Positions 1 to 8,912 of a stretch of 64,000 bases of DNA are shown in pieces (position 1 is the stretch's first letter; each line of letters starts with the position of its first letter). Where the stretch lies: assembly GCA_020444425.1 (NCBI GenBank), contig JAHLLB010000001.1, positions 352,427-416,426 on the forward strand. The letters run 5' to 3'. The position numbers and the translations under genes are program-made. Source of the DNA: a bacterium. Lineage in GTDB: Bacteria; Electryoneota; Electryoneia; Electryoneales; Electryoneaceae. The notes below the pieces were generated by a model that searched no databases, was not told the DNA's origin, and saw nothing but the letters and a program-made list of their open reading frames with translations.

Positions 1-2541
1 ACCGCTACCCTCAGCGAAGTCGGTTCCGCCTCCTACACCGCCGATACCGATGGCAACGGCGGGATGATCTTCGGCTGGCAAGATCACCGCATCCCGACGG
101 ACAAGAACCTGTATTGCAACCGTGTTGATGCCGACGGTCAGTTGGTCTGGGCCGACTCGACCGGTCTGGTCCTGAGCACCGGCAATGGTGAGCAGGCCAG
201 AATTCGTATGGCGCCAGACGGCGAAGGTGGCGCGTTCTTCACGTGGGAAGACCGTCTGCTTTCGGACAACTACAACTTGCTCGGCCAGCATATTGACGTC
301 GACGGTGATGTCAGCTGGACCGATGGCGGTACCGCAATTTGTGACGCCACCGGTAGCCAGGAAGCACCGCGAATTGTCAACAGCGCGGTTGGTGAAGCGA
401 TCGTCATCTGGGAAGACCGTCGAATTGACAACTTCACCTTCGACCTGTATGTCCAACGCATCAGCGACAACAACGGGACACCGGAATTCCACTGGGGATC
501 CGGTACGCAAGGCTTCCTGTTGACCGACGCCTCATCGAACCAGCGAGAAGCACGTTTGTACGGCGATGGCCAGGGTGGCGCGATCTTCACCTGGAAGGAC
601 GAGCGGAACGGCGACGACCCGAACAGCGACCTGTTCGTGCAGCGTCTCGACGTGGACGGCAACTGGCAATGGGGTCCGGATTACAACGGCCTGGAGCTGT
701 GTGACGCGGACAACCTGCAGACCGGTAACATCGTTCGTCTGCTGAATTCCACGACCATCGGTCTTGTCTGGTTCGACTATCGCCTCGGTTCGCCGGGCCT
801 GTTCTACCAGATTTTGGACTTGGATGGCAACGAGCAGTTGCAGCACAACGGTATCGAGCAGGTCTACGGTATCGACGGCAACGGTTCCGGCCCGAAGATT
901 ATCAGTTCCGTCACCGAAGGCGTCTACTACATCACCTGGCGTGACGGCCGTCTCGGTCAATTGGGTGAATACCCGTTCGTGCAGCGTCTCAACGCGCCTG
1001 TGCTGACCGATGAGCATTCCTTCGGGTATGCGGTCAACGGCTTCTCGATGCTGCCGGGCTTCCCCGACGGTGACCAGACTATTGAGATTCTCGAGCTACA
1101 GCAGACAGCCTCTTCGGACGGTGGTTTGATCTCTGTCTGGAAAGATGACCGCGAGGAGTTCCTGCCCCTGGTTTTCGCGCAGAAGATGGATTCCGACGGA
1201 AACGTCCTTTGGGGCGATCAGGGTGTGGACATTGCGTACAACCCGAGCATTGATCCGCACGATCCGCAGCAGCGGCCGCTCGTGTTGCCGGCTGATGATG
1301 GCGGCGCGTTCGCCTTCTTCCAGCAGGTCGATGAAAACTACTGGCTGCAGGTCAATGCCCAGCGGTTGAACGCGAACGGTGAACGCCAGTGGTTTGAGGG
1401 TGAGAACTACAGCATCGCGCTGACCAGCATTACCGAGGACCACGCGATTCAGGCGGTGGAGTATTTCGAAAACGGCACCATCTTGATCGTGTTCCAGCAT
1501 AACGATCCGAGCAACGACAAGGATCTGTTCGCCATCTGCATGAACCAGGACGGGACGTTGGCCTGGAGCGAGATTCCGATCTGTGAAGCCGAGGAGCAGC
1601 AGAAGATCGCGAAAACCGTTCAGGTTGACGGCGGTATCGTTGTGGTCTGGGAAGACCTGCGTCGTGGCGAATCGATCACCGACCTGTATGGTCAGTTCAT
1701 CGCCCCGAATGGCGACCTGATGTGGGCCACGGATGGTCTGCTGATGGCGGAAGATGATGCCCAGCAGAACGAAGCCCAGCTGCGTTCCAGCGGTTTCGAC
1801 GCTGACTGGTTCTGGCTGACATGGAAGTCTTCCGCGGATGGCGTGACGGAAGACATTTTCACGCAGCGTTTCGACCTCGATGGCGTTCCGCTTCTGATCC
1901 CCGCGGAAGGCGTGCAGCTCGGTGTTGACACCAATCCGCAGCAGGAACCGGAAACGGTAATGGATGGCAGCGGTGGCCAGTATGTGATGTGGGAAGAGAA
2001 CATTGATGGTGAGATCTTCAGCGATCTCGTCTATACCCATATTGACGTTAACGGTGATGTCAATCTCGGTACGGATGGTGAATTCCTCTGTGCAGGCTAC
2101 CATCGTCAGGCTGAGATTTCGGCGGTTCCGGATGGTCTGGACGGATTTGTCGCTGTCTGGCGTGACAACCGTTCCACCGGTAAGCAGGAACTGGAAAACA
2201 TTTACACCCAGCGCGTGAACATGTTCGTCGGTGTTGAAGAGAAGCCGGAAGCGACCCAGCCGATGAAGATCGAGCTCGGGAACGCGTATCCGAACCCGTT
2301 CAACCCGTCCACCAACATCAGTTTCAGCATCGACCGTTCTGCGTCGGTGAAGTTGGTGGTGTACGACGTGCTCGGCCGCGAAGTGGTCCGCCTCGTTGAC
2401 CGTGCGTTGAACGCCGGCCATTACGAAGTGAACTGGAATGGTATGAGCGCGTACGGAGTGCAGGTTTCGTCCGGTATGTACTTCTACCGTCTCGAAGTCA
2501 ACGACCGCTTGCTTACCCGTCGCATGGTGCTGATGAAGTAA
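1..2541 (+). CDS. Secreted WxDxR-repeat protein with T9SS-type sorting domain (5' partial)
   Basis: The frame is open from base 1, so the true start and any signal peptide lie left of the window; 846 residues are visible. The visible part consists of about ten degenerate repeats of ~60-90 residues with the pattern [TVI]W-x-D-x-R followed by LY-x-Q-[IL]D-x-DG-x3-W, probably blades of a beta-propeller or a related beta-rich solenoid. The last ~85 residues are a FlgD-like/T9SS sorting domain: YPNPFNPSTNI, then VYDVLGREV, ending RRMVLMK. Such domains direct passage across the outer membrane and attachment to the surface or release. A strong terminator follows directly. The substrate or binding partner is unknown; the export inference is firm, the function is not. 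Confidence 0.85.
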   Translation, partial: TATLSEVGSASYTADTDGNGGMIFGWQDHRIPTDKNLYCNRVDADGQLVWADSTGLVLSTGNGEQARIRMAPDGEGGAFFTWEDRLLSDNYNLLGQHIDVDGDVSWTDGGTAICDATGSQEAPRIVNSAVGEAIVIWEDRRIDNFTFDLYVQRISDNNGTPEFHWGSGTQGFLLTDASSNQREARLYGDGQGGAIFTWKDERNGDDPNSDLFVQRLDVDGNWQWGPDYNGLELCDADNLQTGNIVRLLNSTTIGLVWFDYRLGSPGLFYQILDLDGNEQLQHNGIEQVYGIDGNGSGPKIISSVTEGVYYITWRDGRLGQLGEYPFVQRLNAPVLTDEHSFGYAVNGFSMLPGFPDGDQTIEILELQQTASSDGGLISVWKDDREEFLPLVFAQKMDSDGNVLWGDQGVDIAYNPSIDPHDPQQRPLVLPADDGGAFAFFQQVDENYWLQVNAQRLNANGERQWFEGENYSIALTSITEDHAIQAVEYFENGTILIVFQHNDPSNDKDLFAICMNQDGTLAWSEIPICEAEEQQKIAKTVQVDGGIVVVWEDLRRGESITDLYGQFIAPNGDLMWATDGLLMAEDDAQQNEAQLRSSGFDADWFWLTWKSSADGVTEDIFTQRFDLDGVPLLIPAEGVQLGVDTNPQQEPETVMDGSGGQYVMWEENIDGEIFSDLVYTHIDVNGDVNLGTDGEFLCAGYHRQAEISAVPDGLDGFVAVWRDNRSTGKQELENIYTQRVNMFVGVEEKPEATQPMKIELGNAYPNPFNPSTNISFSIDRSASVKLVVYDVLGREVVRLVDRALNAGHYEVNWNGMSAYGVQVSSGMYFYRLEVNDRLLTRRMVLMK

Positions 2542-2563
2542 CTGCGGTTCGATTGTGATTCCA

Positions 2564-2598
2564 GGGCATTCCGCAAGATTTGCGGAATGCCCTTTTTT
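2564..2598 (+). terminator. Rho-independent terminator
   Basis: A perfect 13-bp stem (gggcattccgcaa / ttgcggaatgccc) with a 3-base loop is followed by six T. It lies 22 bases after the stop of the upstream repeat protein and separates it from the kinase operon. Confidence 0.9.
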
Positions 2599-2680
2599 GT
2601 TTCCGCGAGCGCGTTTCAGGCTCAACTCAGCCCGGCACCTGTACCTGTCGCTATATTCCGGCACGGATTTGGAGACCTTG

Positions 2681-3079
2681 ATGAATATTTCCAGAATTCT
2701 GCACGAACGGGAAAGCGAGCAAACCCTCGAGGCTGCACGCGAAGGTCTTGAGCAGCAGGCTGACGTTCCCGAGAGTGTGTTGATGAACCGCGTGCAGGTG
2801 ATTCTCGCGGAAAAGCGAACCTCGCTCGCCGTGCTGCGGACGGGGATTGGTCTGCTCACCTTGCCAATGACGATCGTCGCTTTCCTGGTGACAACGTCCT
2901 CGTTCTGGGATCCGCTGGAAAACCTGGTCTTCCTGATCCCGTTGTTCGTGTTGAACACAGCGCTTGCGGCGATGGGAATCGCCTTGGTCGCACGTGCGTG
3001 GAGACGAATCCGTAATTTCGACCGAGCGATCGAAGCCATCAAGAAACACGCGAACACCCTGGGTTATGTCATTCCATGA
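2681..3079 (+). CDS. Small DUF202-like two-helix membrane protein
   Basis: 132 residues. The ATG at 2681 is preceded by GGAG; an upstream extension to 2555 would run through the terminator stem and was rejected. The region around residues 38-56, LAEKRTSLAVLRTGIGLL, resembles the LA-x-ERTFLAWIRTG signature of the DUF202/YidH membrane family. Two hydrophobic helices follow (about residues 50-70 and 85-107), then a basic tail. The stop overlaps the next start (ATGA), so it is the first gene of a three-gene operon with a DUF4390 protein and a histidine kinase. The family has no assigned function; a membrane-associated role is all that can be claimed. Confidence 0.7.
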   Translation: MNISRILHERESEQTLEAAREGLEQQADVPESVLMNRVQVILAEKRTSLAVLRTGIGLLTLPMTIVAFLVTTSSFWDPLENLVFLIPLFVLNTALAAMGIALVARAWRRIRNFDRAIEAIKKHANTLGYVIP

Positions 3080-3705
3080 CAAACAATCCCACACATAAAC
3101 GAGTTCCTCGCTACGGGCGCGGCTGGGCAGCTGTCCTGCTGGCTGCGGTGCTGACCGTGCTGCTGCTGGCGTCCTCGGCGTCCGCACTACCGCGAATCGG
3201 TGAGGTGGAAGCGTTCTGGGAGGACAGCCTCGCGATTGTCCGGCCGGAGATCATCGATCCGCTGGACAACTCGCTGCAACGAACGCTGCAATCGGGTGTG
3301 CCGGTACAGGTCGATATCGAGGTTCGCATCGCACGCACGGGCTACGTCAAAACCGAGCACATCGAGGTGATGATCGAATTCGATGTCTGGACCGGTTGGT
3401 ATCGGGTGACCACTCCCCTGTCACCGTTCGCGATTGAGGAATATTCAACCGTTGAGCGCCTGTTTGGCCAGGACTTATTGCTGTTGTTTGACGAGGACCA
3501 GATTGATCCGGACGACGAGTGGTTCATCAAGGTCCGCGCTGGCGCACAGCTGCATGATGGTGACGACACCGAATCTTCACACGGAGTCGCGGACGAGCTC
3601 AGCGGGTTTACCCGGGTGATTTTTGAATTGTTCGGATCGGGAGAGAAGCGTTGCGAGTGGTCAGAGCTGGTACGTCTGCCGGAGCGCGGGAGTAACGTCG
3701 AATGA
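3076..3705 (+). CDS. Exported DUF4390-family protein
   Basis: 209 residues. The N-terminus is basic (about residues 8-16) followed by a hydrophobic stretch ending in SSASA, a probable Sec signal. The mature part is a single beta-rich domain with the DUF4390 pattern: paired strands around VQVDIEVRIARTGYV, then FDVWTGWYRV and a terminal DEWFIKVRA segment. DUF4390 genes are commonly found just upstream of NtrY-type histidine kinases, as here. Both junctions are 4-base ATGA overlaps, implying translational coupling. It may monitor or stabilise something in the envelope for the kinase; that role is inference from context. Confidence 0.8.
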   Translation: MTNNPTHKRVPRYGRGWAAVLLAAVLTVLLLASSASALPRIGEVEAFWEDSLAIVRPEIIDPLDNSLQRTLQSGVPVQVDIEVRIARTGYVKTEHIEVMIEFDVWTGWYRVTTPLSPFAIEEYSTVERLFGQDLLLLFDEDQIDPDDEWFIKVRAGAQLHDGDDTESSHGVADELSGFTRVIFELFGSGEKRCEWSELVRLPERGSNVE

Positions 3706-5180
3706 CGTTTCGCTGGCGGCTGATCATCGCGCTTCTGCTCGCCGGGATCGTGCCGTTGATCCCGTTGTACCTCACCGTCCGGGGCGTGATCCAGACTGGT
3801 GTCGAATCGCTGGCTCCGGAAGAGACCGGCGACGCGATTCAGTCAGCGATGGAATTGGTGCGTGACGAGCTGCAGCTGATCCGGGACGATCTGCCGGACA
3901 ACCTATCCGCTCTGATGTACGCGATCGATCCACCCGGTCAACCTCCCACCCGTTTTCCCCACCTGCATCCCCGCCGGGCGTTGTTCGTAAACGATGGCGG
4001 TGAGTGGTACTCGTGGACAAATGACGGCTGGCAGGGTTCCACGCCGCCTCCGCCTGTGCGTGAAACCGCGTTCGGGCAGTTCCCCGAAGGTGTCCAGGAG
4101 CGACGCTACGACTCTTTTGACCGGGAATGGGTGCTGGTGCATGAGCTGCCCGCCAGTTTCCGCGATTCCGCGCTCAGCTTGCAGCAGGCGATGGCAGACT
4201 GGACGGTGTCCAGCGAACAACGCGACCGGTTGTTTGCATCGCTGACGTGGACGTTCGTGCTGTACTACGTCGTGGTGATGGTGCTGTCGATCCTGCTTGG
4301 CGTGGCGGTGGTCTGGCCGCTGACCCGGCGCATCACCGCGCTGACCGAAGTCGCGGAGTCGATTCGCACCGGGAACGAGGATGTCCGTGCCGACGAATCC
4401 GGCGGTGCGGAGACCGAACGCCTTGCGCGCACCTTCAACTTGATGCTCGAGCGGCTTGTCGCCAGCCGTGTGCATGCGGCAGAGATGGAAAAGCGTGCGG
4501 CCTGGCGCGAACTCGCGCCGGTGCTGGCTCATGAGATCAAGAACCCGCTGACCCCGATCCAATTGTCGGTGCAGCAGGTCGCGGAAAGCTACACCGGCGA
4601 CGATGACCGTTTCGCGAAAACGTTGCGCACCACACGAGAGATTGTGGACGAAGAGGTCGAACGCCTGCGCAACCTGGTGCGTGATTTCGGCGACTTCGCC
4701 CGTGCACCGGCACCGAACCCGGAAACGGTCAACATCACCGAGTTCGTCGACGACCTCGCCGGTTTGTACGGAGATCGTGTCGAGGTGGTGTCGGATTGCG
4801 ATGGGATCGTCGAGTTTGACCGTGAGCAGGTCCGGCGTGCGCTGGTGAATTTGCTCGACAATGCGTGCTCGGCAGCGGAGGAAGCAGCGTCAACGCGTGA
4901 CGACAACGCGGCATCGGAAGACACAACCGGTCTGCGTGTGCGTTTCAGCTGCGAGAGGGACGGTTCCGAACTGCGCTTCATTATCGAAGACAACGGGCCG
5001 GGTGTGTCGGACGATCAGCGCGAGTCGATCTTCGAGCCGTACGTGACGACCAAGAGCAACGGCATCGGACTGGGACTGCCCGTGGTCAAGAACACCGCCG
5101 AGCAACACGGCGGACGCGTGTGGGTGGAACCGTCGGACGATCTCGGCGGGGCGCGGTTTGTGTTTGAAATTCAGTCATGA
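3702..5180 (+). CDS. NtrY-like membrane sensor histidine kinase
   Basis: 492 residues. A first membrane helix (about 5-30) and a second (about 178-203) bracket a ~145-residue periplasmic sensor region. A HAMP linker follows, then the H-box AHEIKNPLTPIQLSVQQ with phospho-acceptor His277, the N-box NLLDNACSAAEEA, G1 DNGPGV and G2 GIGLGLPVV. The H-box sequence HEIKNPLTPIQ is typical of NtrY/nitrogen-regulation kinases. The gene overlaps the DUF4390 gene by four bases. No receiver-domain partner follows it, so the cognate regulator is encoded elsewhere. The ligand is unknown. Confidence 0.9.
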   Translation: MTFRWRLIIALLLAGIVPLIPLYLTVRGVIQTGVESLAPEETGDAIQSAMELVRDELQLIRDDLPDNLSALMYAIDPPGQPPTRFPHLHPRRALFVNDGGEWYSWTNDGWQGSTPPPPVRETAFGQFPEGVQERRYDSFDREWVLVHELPASFRDSALSLQQAMADWTVSSEQRDRLFASLTWTFVLYYVVVMVLSILLGVAVVWPLTRRITALTEVAESIRTGNEDVRADESGGAETERLARTFNLMLERLVASRVHAAEMEKRAAWRELAPVLAHEIKNPLTPIQLSVQQVAESYTGDDDRFAKTLRTTREIVDEEVERLRNLVRDFGDFARAPAPNPETVNITEFVDDLAGLYGDRVEVVSDCDGIVEFDREQVRRALVNLLDNACSAAEEAASTRDDNAASEDTTGLRVRFSCERDGSELRFIIEDNGPGVSDDQRESIFEPYVTTKSNGIGLGLPVVKNTAEQHGGRVWVEPSDDLGGARFVFEIQS

Positions 5181-5223
5181 TTTCACAGTTGGTGTTCGTG
5201 CTTCAGGCGAAGTGGTGCGGCTG

Positions 5224-5261
5224 GTGTCATCCTGAATCCGGCAGTATCGGATGAAGGATCT
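5224..5261. repeat. Dispersed 38-bp intergenic repeat, copy 1
   Basis: The 38 bases starting gtgtcatcctgaatccgg are identical to 22615-22652. The core (tgtcat, ctgaa, gaaggatct) belongs to the recurring intergenic family also seen at 22.7-22.85, 51.6-51.9, 57.9-58.0 and 63.97-64.0 kb. It lies between two convergent genes. Confidence 0.85.
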
Positions 5262-5358
5262 ACTCGAAGTACCGGGGACTGTTCGATATACAACAGCCCC
5301 CGTATCTTAAGCCAGAGTCCAGACTTCTCGTCGTTCCGTTCAGAATCCTGTGACTCAG

Positions 5359-5856
5359 TCAGTCATCAGAGTCGCGATCCTCATCATCGTAGTCGAGGTC
5401 TGCCTCTATCAGGAGATCCTCCTCATCGACGACGTCTTCTTCGTCATCTTCGTCATTGATCCAGGTAGTGAAGGGTGCTTTGCCTGCGGAACGTTTTTCT
5501 CTCACCGGAGTTACGGTTTTACTCGAGACCGTCACCTTCGCCCCCCTGGACGGCATTGCGGCAGACTCATCCAGCAGCGAGTCATTCAAATCTGCCCAAC
5601 TCGGGTTGGATTCTTCGATCAGCTTGACCATCCGATCCCGGCGCATGCCCTTCAGCCACTTCTCGGTTTCGATGGCTTCGGACAGAGTATCATAGTGTTC
5701 AAAATACACGAGTTGATCCAACTTGAACTTCTTCGTGTAGCCGCCGATCTGACCGTTTTTGTGTTCGGCCATGCGGCGAGTGAGGTTGTTGCTGAAGCCC
5801 ACGTACAGCAGGCGTGTCTTGTTGGACAGGATGTAGACCGAATAACGCTTGTTCAC
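5359..5856 (-). CDS. GIY-YIG endonuclease-fold protein with acidic tail
   Basis: 165 residues from a GTG start. Residues 4-80 are a stand-alone GIY-YIG (UPF0213/YhbQ-like) domain: YSVYILSN, then LLYVGFSNNLTRR with the catalytic Arg, and AIETEKWLKG with the metal-binding Glu. The C-terminal ~85 residues are unlike the usual short family members: a basic, Ser/Thr-rich linker followed by a ~30-residue run made almost entirely of Asp and Glu. Family members are structure-specific nucleases or of unknown role. The acidic tail may be a protein-interaction or DNA-mimic segment, or drift; this is inference. The gene stands alone between repeats. Confidence 0.85.
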   Translation of the reverse strand: MNKRYSVYILSNKTRLLYVGFSNNLTRRMAEHKNGQIGGYTKKFKLDQLVYFEHYDTLSEAIETEKWLKGMRRDRMVKLIEESNPSWADLNDSLLDESAAMPSRGAKVTVSSKTVTPVREKRSAGKAPFTTWINDEDDEEDVVDEEDLLIEADLDYDDEDRDSDD

Positions 5857-5908
5857 GGGTATCGCACTCCACTGTAACGAGTGTTTCTGAAACGATGTTT
5901 GTGATGTT

Positions 5909-5965
5909 CTCAGTCCTCAGTCCTCAGTCCCCAGTCCCCAGTCCCCGGTCCTCAGTCCTCAGTGC
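5909..5965. repeat. Heptamer tandem array (cctcagt/ccccagt)
   Basis: About eight imperfect copies of a 7-base unit of the form cc[tc]cagt, upstream of the GIY-YIG gene. It is the first of three adjacent 7-bp arrays with different units. Confidence 0.85.
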
Positions 5966-5973
5966 TAAGTCTT

Positions 5974-6006
5974 AAGACTTGAGACTTGAGACTTGAGACT
6001 TGAGAC
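5974..6006. repeat. Heptamer tandem array (agacttg)
   Basis: Four to five copies of the 7-base unit agacttg, immediately after the cctcagt array. Confidence 0.9.
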
Positions 6007-6062
6007 CGGAGACTGAAGTCGACGCTACACAGTTGATACTGCGTACCTTAAAGGTTTTCCAT

Positions 6063-6116
6063 CGACTTTCGACTTTCGACTTTCGACTTTCGACTTTCGA
6101 CTTTCGACTTTCGACT
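6063..6116. repeat. Heptamer tandem array (cgacttt)
   Basis: Fifty-four bases, 7.7 perfect copies of cgacttt, ending about ten bases beyond the stop codon of the minus-strand ligase gene that ends at 6127. Confidence 0.95.
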
Positions 6117-6126
6117 GGTTTTCTTC

Positions 6127-7437
6127 CTACAGGAAACTCACTCCATCCTCGAGGCATTTGCTCAGTTTGCCGTACACCTCGTTGATCCTGTCGCGGTTCG
6201 GATTGGCGCCGAGTGCATTGCTGATCCTGCGCGCCAGTGTTCCCTGTTCATTAATGGTTTTCAGGCAGGTGCCCCAGCCGGTTCTCGCCAACTCTTCCGG
6301 TTGCATGCATTGCGTCAGGATGTGATGCCACAGTTCGTTCATCGTCATCGAATCCCGGCCGGTGACACCGAACAGCTTGAGATAGTCCCGATTCCAGATC
6401 CGGGTCAGCTCAGCGTCCCGGATGGCCCCGAACAACAGGCGTTCGAGCAACTCGCCGGGCACTTTGTGCAGCTTCGCCAGCGTCGTCCATTTCTCCGTCA
6501 CCAGTTTCTGCAGCAGGCAGGAGACCAGCGCGGCAATCGCGACATCCGCGCCGGGGTGTTCCTGGATGTCGAGCAGGCGAATTTCGATGGCATTGCGGTC
6601 GAAGCGGGCGATCGCGCCGCGGCTGTTCAACCACTCATGTTGCAGCACACCGTCAGGATCAAGCGGAGCGATTTCACGGTACATCTTGCCCAGGATTTTG
6701 TCGTGGTATGCGTCGATGGACCGCACCGACTCCGGAACTACGCGTCCGGTGACAGACGGCACCCGCTGCTGCATCATGCTGTATGCCATCAGCCGATTAT
6801 CCATCAGGCCGGTGAGTCGTCCGTCCTGCAACGGTGATGAAGCCGCCAGCGCGGGCAGCAAGGGCAGGATGACACGGATCGCGGCGTGCAGCCGCACGAA
6901 CTCGTCTTCGTCCGCGAATGGCAGGTTGATGTGCGTGCTCTGCACATTGGCCCAGCCATGTCCCTTAACGCCGAAGATGCGTTCATAGGCTTCGTAGATC
7001 TCGTTCTGCGCATGTGGCCACAGCCGGGTCTCCGTCGCCGGGTCCATCCACGGATGCATCGAGGTGGGCATCAGCATCGCGTCCCACGCCGCGAGGATTT
7101 CGTTGGCACGGCGGATATCGACCTGAAAGCAACCGTCGAGAGCCAGCAACGACCCGCGCGGTTGCACCGTCTTCATCTCGAGCACATGCAGCACCAGCTC
7201 GTTCGACCATGCGGTTTCAGCGAATTCGACTTCGCTTGCACCTTCCCCTCCGGCGTAGCCGAGGATCTTGTCCGCGTCAGGGCGGACGGCGAGGGTCTTG
7301 CGGTCAACGATCATGTATTCCAGTTCAACGCCGAAGACGTCGAACAGGTGCCACGCGGTTTGCCCGATGCCGGCTTGCTCGTCCCGGGCTTTCGGTGGCT
7401 GGCGTTTCTTGCCTTTCAACAGGGGTTGCACACTCAT
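6127..7437 (-). CDS. GCS2-family carboxylate-amine ligase (glutamate-cysteine ligase-like)
   Basis: 436 residues. The glutamine-synthetase-like GCS2 fold is indicated by FGVELEYMIVD near residue 35 (metal-binding Glu pair), the WSNELVLHVLEMKT segment, ANVQSTHINLPF, and a later NAIEIRLLDIQEHP segment. These enzymes activate a carboxylate with ATP and join it to an amine. The gene overlaps by four bases the RimK-like ATP-grasp gene, itself preceded by a C39-like peptidase gene. This trio recurs in bacteria and is thought to build a peptide-like product or tag rather than glutathione. The substrate is unknown; the ligase chemistry is well supported. Confidence 0.85.
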   Translation of the reverse strand: MSVQPLLKGKKRQPPKARDEQAGIGQTAWHLFDVFGVELEYMIVDRKTLAVRPDADKILGYAGGEGASEVEFAETAWSNELVLHVLEMKTVQPRGSLLALDGCFQVDIRRANEILAAWDAMLMPTSMHPWMDPATETRLWPHAQNEIYEAYERIFGVKGHGWANVQSTHINLPFADEDEFVRLHAAIRVILPLLPALAASSPLQDGRLTGLMDNRLMAYSMMQQRVPSVTGRVVPESVRSIDAYHDKILGKMYREIAPLDPDGVLQHEWLNSRGAIARFDRNAIEIRLLDIQEHPGADVAIAALVSCLLQKLVTEKWTTLAKLHKVPGELLERLLFGAIRDAELTRIWNRDYLKLFGVTGRDSMTMNELWHHILTQCMQPEELARTGWGTCLKTINEQGTLARRISNALGANPNRDRINEVYGKLSKCLEDGVSFL

Positions 7438-8912
7438 TTCGCTGCCTTTCCGTCCTTGCGTGCTTCGATGCGTTTCAGAAACACATCCATCACCCGCTGG
7501 TAGAGTTCGTCGTCCAGGATGAGGTCTTCGACACCGTCCTCGACGCTGGGATTGTCGTTCACTTCAATCACGTACCACTTGCCCTTGACCTGTTTCAGAT
7601 CGACACCATAGAACCCGTTTCCGATTGGCGCGGCGGCTTTCAGGGCCAGTGAAACACATTTCTTCGGCGCGTCTTCAATCGCAATGGTTTCCCACGCTCC
7701 AAAGCGTTGCGGCTTTGCGCCGGTGCCCCATTTGACGATCTGCCAGTGCTTTTTCGCCATGAAGTAGCGCGAGGCGTACAACGGCAAGCCGTCCAGGATG
7801 CCGATCCGCCAGTCGTAATCGGTCGGCATGAACTCTTGCGCGATCAGCAGGTCGGAGGTTTCGAACAGCAGCTTCGACAAGCTTTGTGCTTCGTCAACGG
7901 TGTCTGCCTTGTGCACACCCTGCGAGGACGAGCTGTCCGGCTGCTTGAGGATGATCGGCAGGCCGATATCCGCCAGCACCTGTTGCAGGTTGTCCTTGTG
8001 CAGGATGCCGGTGCGTGGTGTCGGGATGTTGTGCCTGGTGAGGAGCTCCGCCAGATAGACCTTGTTCGTACAACGCAGGATGGACTGCGGATCGTCGATC
8101 ACGATCAACCCTTCCGCGGCAGCCCGGCGGCTGAAACGGTAGGTATGGTGGTTGACGGCGGTAGTTTCACGGATGAACAACGCGTCAAACTCGGCTAGTC
8201 GGCCATAGTCGCCCCTGCCGATGCGTTCACAGGCGATGCCGACACTTTCAGCCGCTTTTTCAAACCGGCGGATGGCTCGATCGGTGCTCGGCGATGTCGG
8301 ATCATCCGGGTTGTAGAGGATCGCGAGATCGAAGCGGGATGGCACCGCCTTGCGTTCCGAACGCTGCCGTTTCGTGAAGTAGTCCCGCGCAGCACCAACG
8401 GCGAAATCGCGGTGATGATCCGGAATCGCGCTGGTCGGAATCGCGTTGACGTCGCGCAGTATCCACTCCCCGGCTTTGGTCGTCACAAACGACGCCCGCA
8501 GCAGCGGTGCTGGAAACAGCCGGAACAACGCGGACGCGAGCCGGTCATGCCGCTTGGCAAGATTCTTCCCGAAATAGATCGACAGCTCGAACTTGTCGGA
8601 CGTGATCGTTTTCAGGCTTGAGTGGATCTGGCTGGCGAGCTCGTCCCCGGCGGACCGGACAATGGCGGGAGTGCGCAGATCACGTAACGTCATCACTCGT
8701 GGCAGCACCTTGTGACCGCGTGCTTCGGCGAGTAGTGAAACGTAATAACCGTACGATTGGTATTTGTACGAGCGGCAGAGGTTGAACACCTTGACCCGAC
8801 GCGTACCTGTCCATTCCGGGTCGCTCAGATACGCTCGGGCGGTAATCACTCGCACGTCCGGCATACTGTCCGGCCAATCGCTGGCGCGGGTAACCACGAC
8901 AATCGTCTGCAT
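7434..8912 (-). CDS. RimK-like ATP-grasp ligase with RLAN domain
   Basis: 492 residues from the ATG at 8912, which overlaps by one base the TGA of the upstream gene; the longer frame adds an Arg-rich antisense-like stretch and was rejected. The N-terminal ~190 residues match the RimK-like ATP-grasp N-terminal (RLAN) domain, with FNLCRSYKYQSYGYYVSLLAE. The C-terminal ~300 residues are an ATP-grasp ligase: DDPQSILRCTNKVYLAELL, PIILKQPDSSSSQG (nucleotide-binding loop) and the metal-binding VIEVNDNPSVEDGVED. RimK-type enzymes add amino acids to a free carboxylate. Position between peptidase and GCS2 ligase suggests consecutive amide-bond steps on one product. Confidence 0.9.
   Translation of the reverse strand: MQTIVVVTRASDWPDSMPDVRVITARAYLSDPEWTGTRRVKVFNLCRSYKYQSYGYYVSLLAEARGHKVLPRVMTLRDLRTPAIVRSAGDELASQIHSSLKTITSDKFELSIYFGKNLAKRHDRLASALFRLFPAPLLRASFVTTKAGEWILRDVNAIPTSAIPDHHRDFAVGAARDYFTKRQRSERKAVPSRFDLAILYNPDDPTSPSTDRAIRRFEKAAESVGIACERIGRGDYGRLAEFDALFIRETTAVNHHTYRFSRRAAAEGLIVIDDPQSILRCTNKVYLAELLTRHNIPTPRTGILHKDNLQQVLADIGLPIILKQPDSSSSQGVHKADTVDEAQSLSKLLFETSDLLIAQEFMPTDYDWRIGILDGLPLYASRYFMAKKHWQIVKWGTGAKPQRFGAWETIAIEDAPKKCVSLALKAAAPIGNGFYGVDLKQVKGKWYVIEVNDNPSVEDGVEDLILDDELYQRVMDVFLKRIEARKDGKAAK

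Noticed and set aside
1096..3057. 653-codon minus-strand frame opposite the first genes
   Set aside because: It is antisense to a clear repeat protein and the kinase operon, has no family motif and is Arg/His-rich, as expected for a shadow of GC-rich coding DNA.
5350..5877. 175-codon plus-strand frame opposite the GIY-YIG gene
   Set aside because: Antisense to a complete nuclease domain.
5909..6116. Possible CRISPR array
   Set aside because: Units are only seven bases with no spacers, and no cas genes are near.
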